From NCBI GenBank assembly GCA_963830065.1, contig CAWHLA010000006.1:434001-498000 (forward strand): a stretch of 64,000 nucleotides of DNA, read 5' to 3'. Under the pieces are notes generated by a model, which did no database searches, was not told where the DNA came from, and saw only the letters and a list, made by a program, of their open reading frames with translations. The position numbers and the translations under genes are program-made. The stretch's first letter is position 1; each line of letters starts with the position of its first letter. The DNA is from JACCZR01 sp963830065. GTDB taxonomy: Bacteria > Actinomycetota > Thermoleophilia > Solirubrobacterales > Thermoleophilaceae. Shown here in pieces: positions 10,058 to 18,382 of the stretch.

Positions 10058-10822
10058 ATGAGCATGCTCCGCAACCTCGAGAACAAGCTCGGCGGCCTCG
10101 TGGAGGGCGCGTTCGGGCGCGCGTTCAAGTCGAACGTGCAGCCCGTCGAGCTCGCACGCAAGCTGGCCAAGGAGATGGAGGGCAACCAGACGGTCTCCAT
10201 CTCGCGCGTGTACGTGCCGAACCACTACCGCGTGTTTCTGTCCCCGGCCGACCGGGAGCAGTTCACGAGCTACGAGCCCGCGCTGCGCAAGGAGCTGTCG
10301 GACTACCTGCTCGAGCACTCGCGCCAGGAGGGCCTGGCCCTGACCAGCCGCCCCATTGTGGAGCTGCTCACCGACGACCGGCTCAAGGTCGGGGAATTCG
10401 GCATCCAGGCGCAGCTTCTGGCCGATGAGGACGAGGCCGCCCCGGAGGAAGCCGGCCCTTCGGCGGGCGACTTCGGCCACACCATGGTCTACACGCCCGC
10501 CGGCGACTCGCATCAGCTCGAGCCCGAGAAGCCGGTGCCGTCCCGCGCCCAGGCGCTGCTGGTGGGCGAGGGCAAGCGAACGGTGCTGCGTGGCGCGCGA
10601 GCGGTGGTGGGGCGAAGCCGCGACTGCGAACTAGTGCTCGACGACCCCAACGTCTCGCGCCACCACGCCGAGCTGCGCCTCGACGGCGACACCTGGACGG
10701 TTGCCGACCTGGGCTCGACCAACGGGATCAAGGTCAACGGGCGCCGGGTGGAGTCGGCGCCGCTGTCGGCCGGCGACCGCGTGACCTTCGGGCTGATCGA
10801 CCTGTCGTTCGAGATCGAGTAG
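10058..10822 (+). CDS. fhaA: FhaA-type protein: DUF3662 plus FHA domain
   Basis: 254 residues. Residues 1-120 are the DUF3662 domain (LENKLGGLVEGAFGRAFKSN...VQPVELARKLAKEM). An acidic linker contains HTMVYTP (141-147), a possible phosphothreonine site. The FHA domain occupies about 165-254 with phosphopeptide-binding residues GRS (185-187), S200-R201-H203 and STN (220-222). In mycobacteria FhaA is phosphorylated by PknB and helps control MurJ and cell-wall synthesis at the poles. Same operon position here, 21 nt after the kinase gene. Confidence 0.92.
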   Translation: MSMLRNLENKLGGLVEGAFGRAFKSNVQPVELARKLAKEMEGNQTVSISRVYVPNHYRVFLSPADREQFTSYEPALRKELSDYLLEHSRQEGLALTSRPIVELLTDDRLKVGEFGIQAQLLADEDEAAPEEAGPSAGDFGHTMVYTPAGDSHQLEPEKPVPSRAQALLVGEGKRTVLRGARAVVGRSRDCELVLDDPNVSRHHAELRLDGDTWTVADLGSTNGIKVNGRRVESAPLSAGDRVTFGLIDLSFEIE

Positions 10823-10835
10823 GCGGCGGCGCGCC

Positions 10836-11336
10836 ATGGACGAGCCGCTCGCGGTAGCGCTGAAGTTCGGCTTCCTGGCCGTCCTCTACCTGTTCCTGCT
10901 GTGGGTCGCACGGAGCGGCCTGCGCGAGCTGCGCCGCTCTCAGGAGGCGGCTGACGGTCCCGATCCGGGGCCGGAGGCCAAGCCCAAGCGGCGGGCCCGC
11001 AAGGGGGAGGAGAAGGGCGCCGCGCCGGACCTGCGCGGCGCGGTGGAGCCCCGCCTGGAGGTGGTCGCGGCAATGGGCCACGACCCGGGCGCCTCCTGGG
11101 CGGTGGGCGAGGGCGCGACAATGGGCCGCTCGGACAACGCCGACATCCGCGTGGACGACGCGTTCGCCTCCTCGGCGCACGCGCGCATCTTCAGTCGTGG
11201 CGACTTCATGTGGATCGAGGACATGGGGTCCACGAACGGCACGTATCTGAACGGGCGCACCTTGCGTTCCGCCGAACGGCTCAAGATGGCCGACATCGTG
11301 CGTATCGGCGACAGCGAGTACCGCTACCAGGAGTAG
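10836..11336 (+). CDS. fhaB: FhaB-type membrane-anchored FHA protein
   Basis: 166 residues. A transmembrane helix at about 8-26 is followed by a basic linker. The FHA domain covers about 80-166 with GRS (97-99), SSAHAR (112-117) and GSTNGTYLNG (131-140). The equivalent mycobacterial FhaB (FipA) links the kinases to FtsZ/FtsQ. It is immediately followed by pstP with no gap (stop 11334-11336, GTG 11337). Confidence 0.9.
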   Translation: MDEPLAVALKFGFLAVLYLFLLWVARSGLRELRRSQEAADGPDPGPEAKPKRRARKGEEKGAAPDLRGAVEPRLEVVAAMGHDPGASWAVGEGATMGRSDNADIRVDDAFASSAHARIFSRGDFMWIEDMGSTNGTYLNGRTLRSAERLKMADIVRIGDSEYRYQE

Positions 11337-12326
11337 TTGGTGGCACTGACCATCACCGAGCGCGCGGCCCTTAGCGACGTCGGCCGCCAGCGCTCGGCCA
11401 ACGAGGACTCGTTCGTCGAGGCCCCGCCGTTCTTCGCGGTCGCCGACGGCATGGGCGGGGCCAAGGCCGGAGAGGTCGCCTCCCAGATCGCAGTCGAGGC
11501 GTTCGACGAGGTCGAGGGCGAGCCGGACGAGCCCGAGGGCGGGCTGCGCGAGATCGCCCAGTCCGCCAACCGGCGGATCTACGACCTCGCCCAGGCCGAG
11601 GAGTCGCGCCGAGGGATGGGCACCACGCTCACCGCCGCGCTGGTCGGCCCCGACGGCGTGAGCCTCGGCCACGTGGGCGACAGCCGCTGCTACCTGCTTC
11701 GTGACGGCGAGCTCGAGCAACTCACCCGCGACCACTCGCTGGTGGCGGAGCTGGAGCGCACGGGGCAGATCGCGCCGGGCGAGGCCGAGAACCACCCGCA
11801 GCGCTCGATCATCACCCGAGCGCTGGGCCCCGAGCGCGACGTCGACGTAGACACCTACACGTTCACCGGCCGCTCCGGGGACGTGTTCCTGCTCTGCTCG
11901 GACGGCCTGACGAGCATGATCTCCAACGACGAGATCGGGAGCATCCTGCGCGCGGGAGGCTCGCTGGAGGAGGTAGCGGACTCGCTGGTGCGAGCCGCGA
12001 ACCAGAGCGGCGGCAAGGACAACATCACCGTCGTGCTGTTCCGACTGGGCGGCGACGAGGGCCCGGCCACGACCGACGCCACCATCGCCGGCGACCTGCA
12101 CGCCGATGACGTGCGTGCCGCCCAGCAGGACACGAGAGGCCCCGGCGGACACAGGCCCCGGCGGACACCCAGGCCCCGGCGCCCACGCGGGCCCCGGCCT
12201 CCACCGTGGCTCCCGTTAAGCGCGCCCGCGACCCCGACCCGCCGCGCACCACCACCAGCGCCGCTCCGACCCGCCGCCGCAAGCGCGGTGACAGCCGCTT
12301 CCGGCGAACGATGGGCGGCCTGGTGA
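11337..12326 (+). CDS. pstP: PP2C-type protein phosphatase PstP, catalytic part (frame broken in the linker)
   Basis: The catalytic PP2C domain spans residues 5-238: metal-binding D37 in VADGMGG, GMGTT (93-97), GHVGDSR (111-117), CSDG with D189, and KDN with D228. It reverses phosphorylation by the neighbouring kinases. From about residue 262 the frame reads an implausible Arg/Pro-rich sequence and ends at 12326. The expected Ala/Pro linker, membrane helix and outer domain continue in another frame to 12613. The break falls in the imperfect tandem repeat 12137-12180, and net loss of one base explains it. As written the phosphatase would be cytosolic and lose its anchor. Confidence 0.85.
   Translation: MVALTITERAALSDVGRQRSANEDSFVEAPPFFAVADGMGGAKAGEVASQIAVEAFDEVEGEPDEPEGGLREIAQSANRRIYDLAQAEESRRGMGTTLTAALVGPDGVSLGHVGDSRCYLLRDGELEQLTRDHSLVAELERTGQIAPGEAENHPQRSIITRALGPERDVDVDTYTFTGRSGDVFLLCSDGLTSMISNDEIGSILRAGGSLEEVADSLVRAANQSGGKDNITVVLFRLGGDEGPATTDATIAGDLHADDVRAAQQDTRGPGGHRPRRTPRPRRPRGPRPPPWLPLSAPATPTRRAPPPAPLRPAAASAVTAASGERWAAW
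12137..12180 (+). repeat. GC-rich imperfect tandem repeat at the pstP frame break
   Basis: Units beginning AGGCCCCGGCGGACAC occur at 12137 (16 bp), 12153 (18 bp, with two extra C) and 12171 (partial). The 18-bp unit encodes an in-frame QAPADT-like linker hexapeptide, whereas the 16-bp unit shifts the frame. This is the slippage-prone site that separates the two halves of pstP. Confidence 0.75.
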
Positions 12327-12613
12327 CCCTGTTGATCGTGGCGGTGATCCTTGGCGGCCTGTACCTGGGCAGCCGGCAGGTCTACTTCCTGGGCACCGAC
12401 GACGCGGGCCTGGTGACGATGTACCGGGGCCTGCCCTACGAGCTGCCGCTGGGAGTCGATCTCTACAGCCAGGAGTACGCGAGCAGCGTGCCCGCCCGGG
12501 CGATCCCCGCCGAGCGGCGCAAGCGCGTACTCGACCACGAGTGGCGCGGCCGGGAGGACGCCAGCGACCTGGTGCGCCAGCTCGAGCGCGGCAACATCGA
12601 AGGAACGGGCTAA
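12206..12613 (+). pseudogene. PstP C-terminal part (membrane helix and outer domain) in the shifted frame
   Basis: This frame encodes a basic juxtamembrane stretch, a transmembrane helix (MGGLVTLLIVAVILGGLYLG) and about 80 extracytoplasmic residues starting SRQVYFLGTDDAGLV. This is the usual C-terminal half of membrane-bound actinobacterial PstP. Upstream of the nominal GTG at 12206 the same frame reads a natural Ala/Pro/Thr linker (QAPADTQAPAPTRAPAS), which shows continuity with the PP2C domain rather than an independent gene. There is no ribosome binding site at 12206. If the frame break is a sequencing error, 11337-12613 is one intact gene of about 425 residues. Confidence 0.7.
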
Positions 12614-14047
12614 GTGTTATCGCCGCGCCTTCGCGAGCTCTTCGCGCTCATCCCGGTGACGGCGATCGTGAGCGCGGGCTTCCTGGCCGTGCTGATCACT
12701 CGCACCAAGGACGCCAACGACCTGACCCTGACCTACGGCGCGGTCTTCCTCGGGCTCTGCGTGTTCGGTCACCTGTTCATCCGCGCGCGGCTGCCCGACG
12801 CCGACCCGTACCTGTTCCCGCTGGCGGCGCTGCTGTCGGCCTTCGGGCTGGTGATGATCTACCGGATCGACGCCGACCAGGCGGGCGGCCAGGCCCTGGT
12901 CTTCGTGCTGGGTCTGGCGCTGCTGGTGCTCACGGTCATCTTCCTGCGCGACATCCACGCGCTGGAGCGCTACCGCTACACGATCGCCGCCGCGGGCATC
13001 GCGTTGCTGCTGCTCCCGCGCGTGCCGGGCATCGGCAAACAGGTCAACGGCGCGTACCTGGGGATCGGCCTCGGCCCGCTGTCCTTCCAGCCGGCCGAGT
13101 TCGCCAAGTTGGCGATCATCATCTTCCTGGCCAGCTACCTCCGGGACTTCGCGGAGGTGCTGCTCAGGCCCGTGCACAACCGGGTGTGGTGGCTGCCCTG
13201 GGCGGCGGGCGGCGTGGCCTTCGTGATCGGCTGGTTCCTGCTCGGAGTGGGCCCGGCGGTCACTGCCCTGCTGGTGCTGTTTGCGGCCTCGGCTGCCGCG
13301 GTGGCCGAGGAGCGCCCGTCGATCAAGCACTTCGGGCCACTGCTCCTGGTCTGGGGCCTGGCGATGATCATGCTGATCTTCATCCGCGACCTGGGCAGCT
13401 CGTTGATGTTCTTCGGCGGCTTCCTGGGGCTGCTGTACGTGGCCACCGGCCGGCTCTCGCTGGTGGGCGTGGGAGCGACGATGTTCCTCGGGGGCGCCAT
13501 CTTCGTGGCCAACAGCCTCAGCCACGTGCACGAGCGCGTGGCCATCTGGCTCGACCCGTGGGCTCCCAACGTGGTGGACAAGGAGGGCTACCAGGTCGCC
13601 CAGTCCGTCTTCGCCCAGGCGGACGGCGGGCTGTTCGGCCAGGGCTTCGGGCAGGCGCTGCTGGAGCTGCCCGGGGGCGGCACCCTCCTGCCCGCCGCGG
13701 ACACCGACCTCATCTACTCCGTGGTGGTCAACGAGATCGGCCTGTTCGGGGCCGCCGCGCTGCTGCTCGCCTACCTGCTGTTCGCCGTGCGCGGCTTCCG
13801 GATCGCGCTCCAGGCGCCCGACGACTTCTCCAAGCTGCTGGCCGCCGGTCTCACCGCGGTGTTCGCGCTGCAGGTGTTCGTCATCGTCGGAGGGGTGACC
13901 AGGGTCATCCCGCTGACCGGTGTGACGCTGCCGTTCGTCTCCTACGGAGGCAGCTCGATAATCGCCAACATGGTGCTGCTGGCGCTGTTGCTGATCATCT
14001 CCGACGGCGCCCGTCGTGACCGCAGCCGCAGAGGCGGGCTGGTTTGA
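12614..14047 (+). CDS. SEDS-family peptidoglycan glycosyltransferase (RodA/FtsW)
   Basis: 477 residues with about 10-12 transmembrane helices. Conserved SEDS features: FQPAEFAKLAIIIFLASYL (about 158-176) and the C-terminal TGVTLPFVSYGGSS (about 434-447). It polymerises lipid II and works with the class B PBP encoded immediately downstream; operon position matches actinobacterial rodA. The GTG start follows the preceding TAA without a gap. RodA versus FtsW cannot be decided from sequence alone; the neighbourhood favours RodA. Confidence 0.92.
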   Translation: MLSPRLRELFALIPVTAIVSAGFLAVLITRTKDANDLTLTYGAVFLGLCVFGHLFIRARLPDADPYLFPLAALLSAFGLVMIYRIDADQAGGQALVFVLGLALLVLTVIFLRDIHALERYRYTIAAAGIALLLLPRVPGIGKQVNGAYLGIGLGPLSFQPAEFAKLAIIIFLASYLRDFAEVLLRPVHNRVWWLPWAAGGVAFVIGWFLLGVGPAVTALLVLFAASAAAVAEERPSIKHFGPLLLVWGLAMIMLIFIRDLGSSLMFFGGFLGLLYVATGRLSLVGVGATMFLGGAIFVANSLSHVHERVAIWLDPWAPNVVDKEGYQVAQSVFAQADGGLFGQGFGQALLELPGGGTLLPAADTDLIYSVVVNEIGLFGAAALLLAYLLFAVRGFRIALQAPDDFSKLLAAGLTAVFALQVFVIVGGVTRVIPLTGVTLPFVSYGGSSIIANMVLLALLLIISDGARRDRSRRGGLV

Positions 14048-15522
14048 ACTCCCACATCATCAAGCTCTTCGGGCTGCTCACCGTGCTGTTCGCGCTGCTG
14101 ATCGGCTTCACCTCGTGGTGGTCGGTGCTCGACGCCGACACCCAGAAGGAGCGCTCCAGCAACCGCCGCGCCCTGATCGAGGAGCAGACGGTTCCGCGCG
14201 GGCTGATCTACGCGCGCGACGGACGCACCGTGCTGGCCAAGAACATCGCCCGCGGGCCGCGCGAGGACACGCCGCGGGCGCGCAACCTGCGGACGTTCGT
14301 TCGCACCTACCCCGAGGGGCCGCTGTTCGGCCACGCGGTGGGCTACTCGTACCTGCGGAACGGGCGGAAGGGCCTCGAGCAATCCGAGAACCGCTCGTTG
14401 GCCGGCGAGGAGAACGAGTTCCAGTCGATCTTCTCCCAGCTGCGCAGTCAGGACCGTGAGGGCCGCGACGTGGTCACCACCCTCGACCCGGGCGGGCAGA
14501 AGGCCGCGCTGAGCGCCCTGGCGGGCAAGAAGGGCGCGATCGTGGCCATGGAGCCACAGACCGGCCGCATCCGCGTGATGGCCAGCACGCCGACTTACGA
14601 CCCCAACCAGATCCCCACCCAGTTCGGGCGCCTGAACGGCGACAGCGAGGGCCGGCCGCTGAACAACCGCGTTACCCAGGAGCGCTATCCGCCCGGGTCC
14701 ACCTTCAAGGTGGTCACGGCCGCGGCGGCGCTGGACACCGGCAAGGCCACCCCCGAGTCCACCTTCGACGGCAGCTCACCACAGACCATCAGCGGATCGC
14801 CGCTCACCAACTTCGGCGGAGAGAGCTTCGGCGGCGTCAGCTTCACCGAGGCGCTCACCAACTCCGTCAACACGGTCTTCGCCCGCCTGGGCGAGCGCGT
14901 GGGCCGGCGCACCCTGATCCGGTACATGGACCGCTTCGGCTTCGGCCAGGATCCGCCGCTGGACTATCCCAATGAGCAGATGATCCCGTCCGGCGTGGTG
15001 GCGAAGGGGCGCACGGTCCGGGGCGACCAGGCCTTCGACGTCGGCCGCGTGGCCATCGGCCAGGGCGGCCTCGAGGGCCAGATCCTTGCCACGCCGATGC
15101 AGATGGCGATGGTGGCCGCAGCGGTGGGCAACGGGGGCAAGCTGATGCGCCCGACCCTGGTGGAGCGGGTGGTGGCCAAGGACGGCCGCGTCACCGACCG
15201 CGACGACCCCTCCCTCCAGTCGCGCGTGATGTCCCCCAAGGCGGCCGGCCAGCTGGGCGAGATGATGAAGAACGTGGTCAAGGAGGGCACCGGCACCGCG
15301 GCCGCGCTGAGCGGTGTCGAGGTGGCGGGCAAGACGGGCACCGCGGAGACGGGCCAGTTCAACCAGCCCTGGTTCATCGCCTTCGCGCCGGCCGACCGCC
15401 CGAAGATGGCAATCGCGGTCACGCTCGAGCAGCAGCCGTCCGGCGCCACCGGCGGGCAGACCGCCGCGCCGCTGGCCAAGGGCGTGTTCCAGGCGCTGCT
15501 GGGGAGCGAGGCGGGGGGATGA
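14044..15522 (+). CDS. pbpA: Class B penicillin-binding protein (PbpA-type transpeptidase)
   Basis: 492 residues. The TTG start overlaps the previous TGA (TTGA). An N-terminal membrane helix (about 8-27) precedes a short dimerisation/pedestal region and the transpeptidase domain with all three motifs: S219-T-F-K222 nucleophile, S274-V-N276, K430-T-G432. It forms 4,3 cross-links in nascent peptidoglycan as the partner of the upstream SEDS polymerase. Equivalent to mycobacterial PbpA; no PASTA domain on the PBP itself. Confidence 0.94.
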   Translation: MNSHIIKLFGLLTVLFALLIGFTSWWSVLDADTQKERSSNRRALIEEQTVPRGLIYARDGRTVLAKNIARGPREDTPRARNLRTFVRTYPEGPLFGHAVGYSYLRNGRKGLEQSENRSLAGEENEFQSIFSQLRSQDREGRDVVTTLDPGGQKAALSALAGKKGAIVAMEPQTGRIRVMASTPTYDPNQIPTQFGRLNGDSEGRPLNNRVTQERYPPGSTFKVVTAAAALDTGKATPESTFDGSSPQTISGSPLTNFGGESFGGVSFTEALTNSVNTVFARLGERVGRRTLIRYMDRFGFGQDPPLDYPNEQMIPSGVVAKGRTVRGDQAFDVGRVAIGQGGLEGQILATPMQMAMVAAAVGNGGKLMRPTLVERVVAKDGRVTDRDDPSLQSRVMSPKAAGQLGEMMKNVVKEGTGTAAALSGVEVAGKTGTAETGQFNQPWFIAFAPADRPKMAIAVTLEQQPSGATGGQTAAPLAKGVFQALLGSEAGG

Positions 15523-17420
15523 CCGAGGTCTCCGCCGACACGGTGGTCGACGGCCGCTACCGCATCGTGAGCCGCATCGGCTCGGGCGGCATGGCCGACG
15601 TCTACAGCGCCGAGGACACCCACCTCGGCCGCCAGATCGCGCTCAAGGTCCTGCACCGGCGCTTCGCCCAGGACGCGGAGTTCGTGGAGCGCTTCCGCCG
15701 CGAGGCGAAGTCGGCAGCGTCGCTGTCGCATCCCAACGTGGTCGGCATCTTCGATCGCGGCGAGTACGAGGGCACCTACTACATCGTGATGGAGTGCCTG
15801 AGCGGGCGCACGCTCAAGGAAGTGATCACTCAGGAGGCGCCGCTCGGCCAGGAGCATGCGATCGACCTCGGAATCCAGGTGCTCACAGCCGCCGGGTTCG
15901 CCCACCGTCGCGGCGTGATCCACCGCGACTTCAAGCCGCACAACGTCATCGTCGACGACCAGGGGCACGCCAAGGTCACCGACTTCGGCATCGCCCGCGC
16001 GGGCGCCTCGGAGATGACGGAGACCGGCTCGATCATGGGCACCGCGCAGTACCTCTCGCCCGAGCAGGCGCAGGGCCACGCGGTCACCGCCGCGTCGGAC
16101 CTCTACTCGATCGGCGTGATGCTGTACGAGATGCTCGCGGGGCGCTTGCCCTTCGACGGCGACAGCGCGGTCTCCATCGCGCTCAAGCATCTGAACGAGG
16201 CGCCCGTGCCCATCTCCACGCTGCGCCCGGACATCGACCCGGCGTTGGAGTCGGTCGTCATGGCCGCGCTGGCCAAGGACCCCGCCGCCCGCTGGCAGAG
16301 CGCGGAGGACTTCGCCGAAGCGCTGGAGGCCGCGCGGGCGCACGTGCTGGCCGGCGGGTCCAACGGGCAGAACACCGCGGCGTGGGCCGCGGTGGCCGCG
16401 CTTCCCCCCGGCGACGGCGGCTACCCCGGCGAGCCCGAGCCCGAGCAGGCGCGCAAGCGCCGCCGCTGGCCGTGGATCGCACTGGCGGCTCTGATCCTGG
16501 CCATGATCGGGGTCACGGCCTTCGCCCTGACCCGACCCAAGATGGTCGACGTCCCCAAGGTCGAGGGCCAGCAGCTGGAGCAGGCGCGCCAGATACTCGA
16601 GCGGTCGGGATTCGAGAAGGTCAAGGTCGAGCGGGCGCGCAGCCTGGCTGAGCGAGACCGCGTGCTCGACCAGGACCCCGACCCCGGCCAGCAGGCCGAG
16701 GAGAACGGGACGATCACGCTCGAGGTCTCGAACGGGCCGGGGGACACACGCGTGCCCTCGGTCGAGAACCTGCCTCAGGAACGGGCGGTCAAGGAGCTCA
16801 ACAAGGCGGGCTTCAAGGTGAACCTCGACACCGAGCCGTCGGGCACCGTCAAGCAGGGCTTCGCCATCCGCACGTCGCCCAAGGAGGGGACAGAGGTCGA
16901 GCGCGGCACCCGCGTCCGCCTCCTGGTCAGCTCCGGGCCCGCGCGCGTGCAGGTGCCCGGGGTGGTCGGCCTGCTTCGCGAGTCCGCGGAGTCGCGCCTG
17001 ACCTCCGACGGTTTCGACGTGACCGTGCGCACCGAGCAGTCCGACCAGCCCAAGGACGAGGTCGTGTCGCAGACCCCGTCCGCCGGCACGTCCACCGAGC
17101 GCGGCGCGTCGGTGACCATCACCGTCTCGACCGGGGCCCCGGCCAAGCCGCAGGAGGAGAAGGTCTCTGTGCCTAGCGTCACCGGCCAGACCGCCTCGGC
17201 CGCCGCCGCGGCCCTGCGAGCGGCGGGATTCGCGGTCTCCACCCAGGAGAAGGAGACCGAGGACGAGGGCGAGGACGGCAAGGTGATCTCCCAGAGCCCC
17301 GCCGGCGGCGAAGCCAAGCGGGGCAGCACGGTGACGATCGTGGTCGGCAAGCTGAAGCCGCTGGAGGAGGACCCGGGCGCGGGCGACGAGAACCAGGGCG
17401 GCGGCGGTAGCAACCCGTGA
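15519..17420 (+). CDS. pknB: PASTA-domain Ser/Thr kinase PknB
   Basis: 633 residues, ATGA overlap with pbpA. Kinase domain 14-275: GSGGMADVY (21-29), K43, catalytic loop HRDFKPHN (135-142), DFG (155-157), SPEQ (180-183). The catalytic loop has Phe where Val or Leu is usual (HRD-F-K). Activation loop: TETGSIMGTAQYL. A basic segment is followed by one transmembrane helix (about 325-345) and four extracellular PASTA repeats (roughly 348-415, 416-483, 485-552, 557-625) that bind muropeptides or lipid II. A Gly/Asn tail follows. It is the master kinase controlling cell-wall growth, in operon with its phosphatase and FHA targets. Confidence 0.95.
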   Translation: MTEVSADTVVDGRYRIVSRIGSGGMADVYSAEDTHLGRQIALKVLHRRFAQDAEFVERFRREAKSAASLSHPNVVGIFDRGEYEGTYYIVMECLSGRTLKEVITQEAPLGQEHAIDLGIQVLTAAGFAHRRGVIHRDFKPHNVIVDDQGHAKVTDFGIARAGASEMTETGSIMGTAQYLSPEQAQGHAVTAASDLYSIGVMLYEMLAGRLPFDGDSAVSIALKHLNEAPVPISTLRPDIDPALESVVMAALAKDPAARWQSAEDFAEALEAARAHVLAGGSNGQNTAAWAAVAALPPGDGGYPGEPEPEQARKRRRWPWIALAALILAMIGVTAFALTRPKMVDVPKVEGQQLEQARQILERSGFEKVKVERARSLAERDRVLDQDPDPGQQAEENGTITLEVSNGPGDTRVPSVENLPQERAVKELNKAGFKVNLDTEPSGTVKQGFAIRTSPKEGTEVERGTRVRLLVSSGPARVQVPGVVGLLRESAESRLTSDGFDVTVRTEQSDQPKDEVVSQTPSAGTSTERGASVTITVSTGAPAKPQEEKVSVPSVTGQTASAAAAALRAAGFAVSTQEKETEDEGEDGKVISQSPAGGEAKRGSTVTIVVGKLKPLEEDPGAGDENQGGGGSNP

Positions 17421-18382
17421 GGGTCGCCGTCCTGGGCGGCGGGCGCTCGAGCGAGCACGAGGTCTCTCTGGCCTCCGCCGCGGCGGTGCGCGAGGGGCTG
17501 GCCGAGGGCGGTCACGAGCCGGTCGAGGTGCTGGTCAGCCGGGACGGGCGCTTCAGCTCGGAGGGGGCCCCGCTGGCCCTGGAGCCCGGCGGCGGGTTGC
17601 TGGGGGCCGACGTCGCCTTCCCCGTGCTCCACGGGCCCTTTGGCGAGGACGGCACCGTCCAGGGGCTGCTCGAGCTGCTGGACATCCCGTACGTGGGTGC
17701 GGGCGTGGCTGCCTCGGCCCTGGCCATGGACAAGGTGCTGTTCAAGGAGGTGATGGCCCAGGCCGGCCTGCCCCAGGTCGACTACGTCGCGCTGCGCGAC
17801 GGCGAGGACCGCTCGCCGGCCGCGACGCTCGGCTTCCCGGTATTCGTCAAGCCGGCGCGGCTGGGCTCGTCGGTGGGGATCGCCAAGGTCTCGTCCGGGG
17901 ACGAGCTCGGCCCCGCGCTCGACGACGCCTTCGCCCACGACTCGCTGGTGATCGTCGAGGCGTTCTCGGCCGGGCTCGAGGTGGAATGCTCGGTGCTGGG
18001 CAACGGCTCGCCGGAGGCCAGCGAGCCGGGTGAGATCGCGATCGACGCGGATTGGTACGACTACGAGGCCAAGTACCGGCCCGGCGGCATGGAGCTGGTG
18101 ATCCCCGCCCGGGTGTCGGCCGAGGACCGCGAGAAGGTGCGCGAGCTGGCGGTGCGCTCGTTCGTGCGCATCGGCTGCGCAGGGCTGGCGCGAGCGGACT
18201 TCTTCGTCGAGCCGGGCGGCCGGGTGCTGCTCAACGAGCTGAACACGCTGCCCGGCTTCACCCAGACCAGTGTCTACGCGCGGCTGTTCGAGGCCAGCGG
18301 CGTCCCGTACTCCGAGCTCCTGTCGCGCCTGCTGGGCCTGGCGCTGGAGCGCTTCGAGGCTGAGCGGGCCCTGCAGCACTAG
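17417..18382 (+). CDS. ddl: D-alanine--D-alanine ligase
   Basis: 321 residues, GTGA overlap with pknB. ATP-grasp enzyme making the D-Ala-D-Ala dipeptide of peptidoglycan precursors. Motifs: GGRSSEHEVSLASA (8-21), VLHGPFGEDG (69-78), FVKPARLGSSVGI (139-151), and the Mg/substrate motif LLNELNTLPGFT near 272-283. The stop codon shares the tetranucleotide CTAG (18379-18382) with the stop of the convergent kinase gene. Confidence 0.95.
   Translation: MRVAVLGGGRSSEHEVSLASAAAVREGLAEGGHEPVEVLVSRDGRFSSEGAPLALEPGGGLLGADVAFPVLHGPFGEDGTVQGLLELLDIPYVGAGVAASALAMDKVLFKEVMAQAGLPQVDYVALRDGEDRSPAATLGFPVFVKPARLGSSVGIAKVSSGDELGPALDDAFAHDSLVIVEAFSAGLEVECSVLGNGSPEASEPGEIAIDADWYDYEAKYRPGGMELVIPARVSAEDREKVRELAVRSFVRIGCAGLARADFFVEPGGRVLLNELNTLPGFTQTSVYARLFEASGVPYSELLSRLLGLALERFEAERALQH

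Noticed and set aside
12206..12613. Independent small membrane-protein gene after pstP
   Set aside because: Upstream of the nominal GTG the frame reads a natural Ala/Pro linker continuing the pstP protein, there is no Shine-Dalgarno, and the domain is the standard PstP C-terminus.
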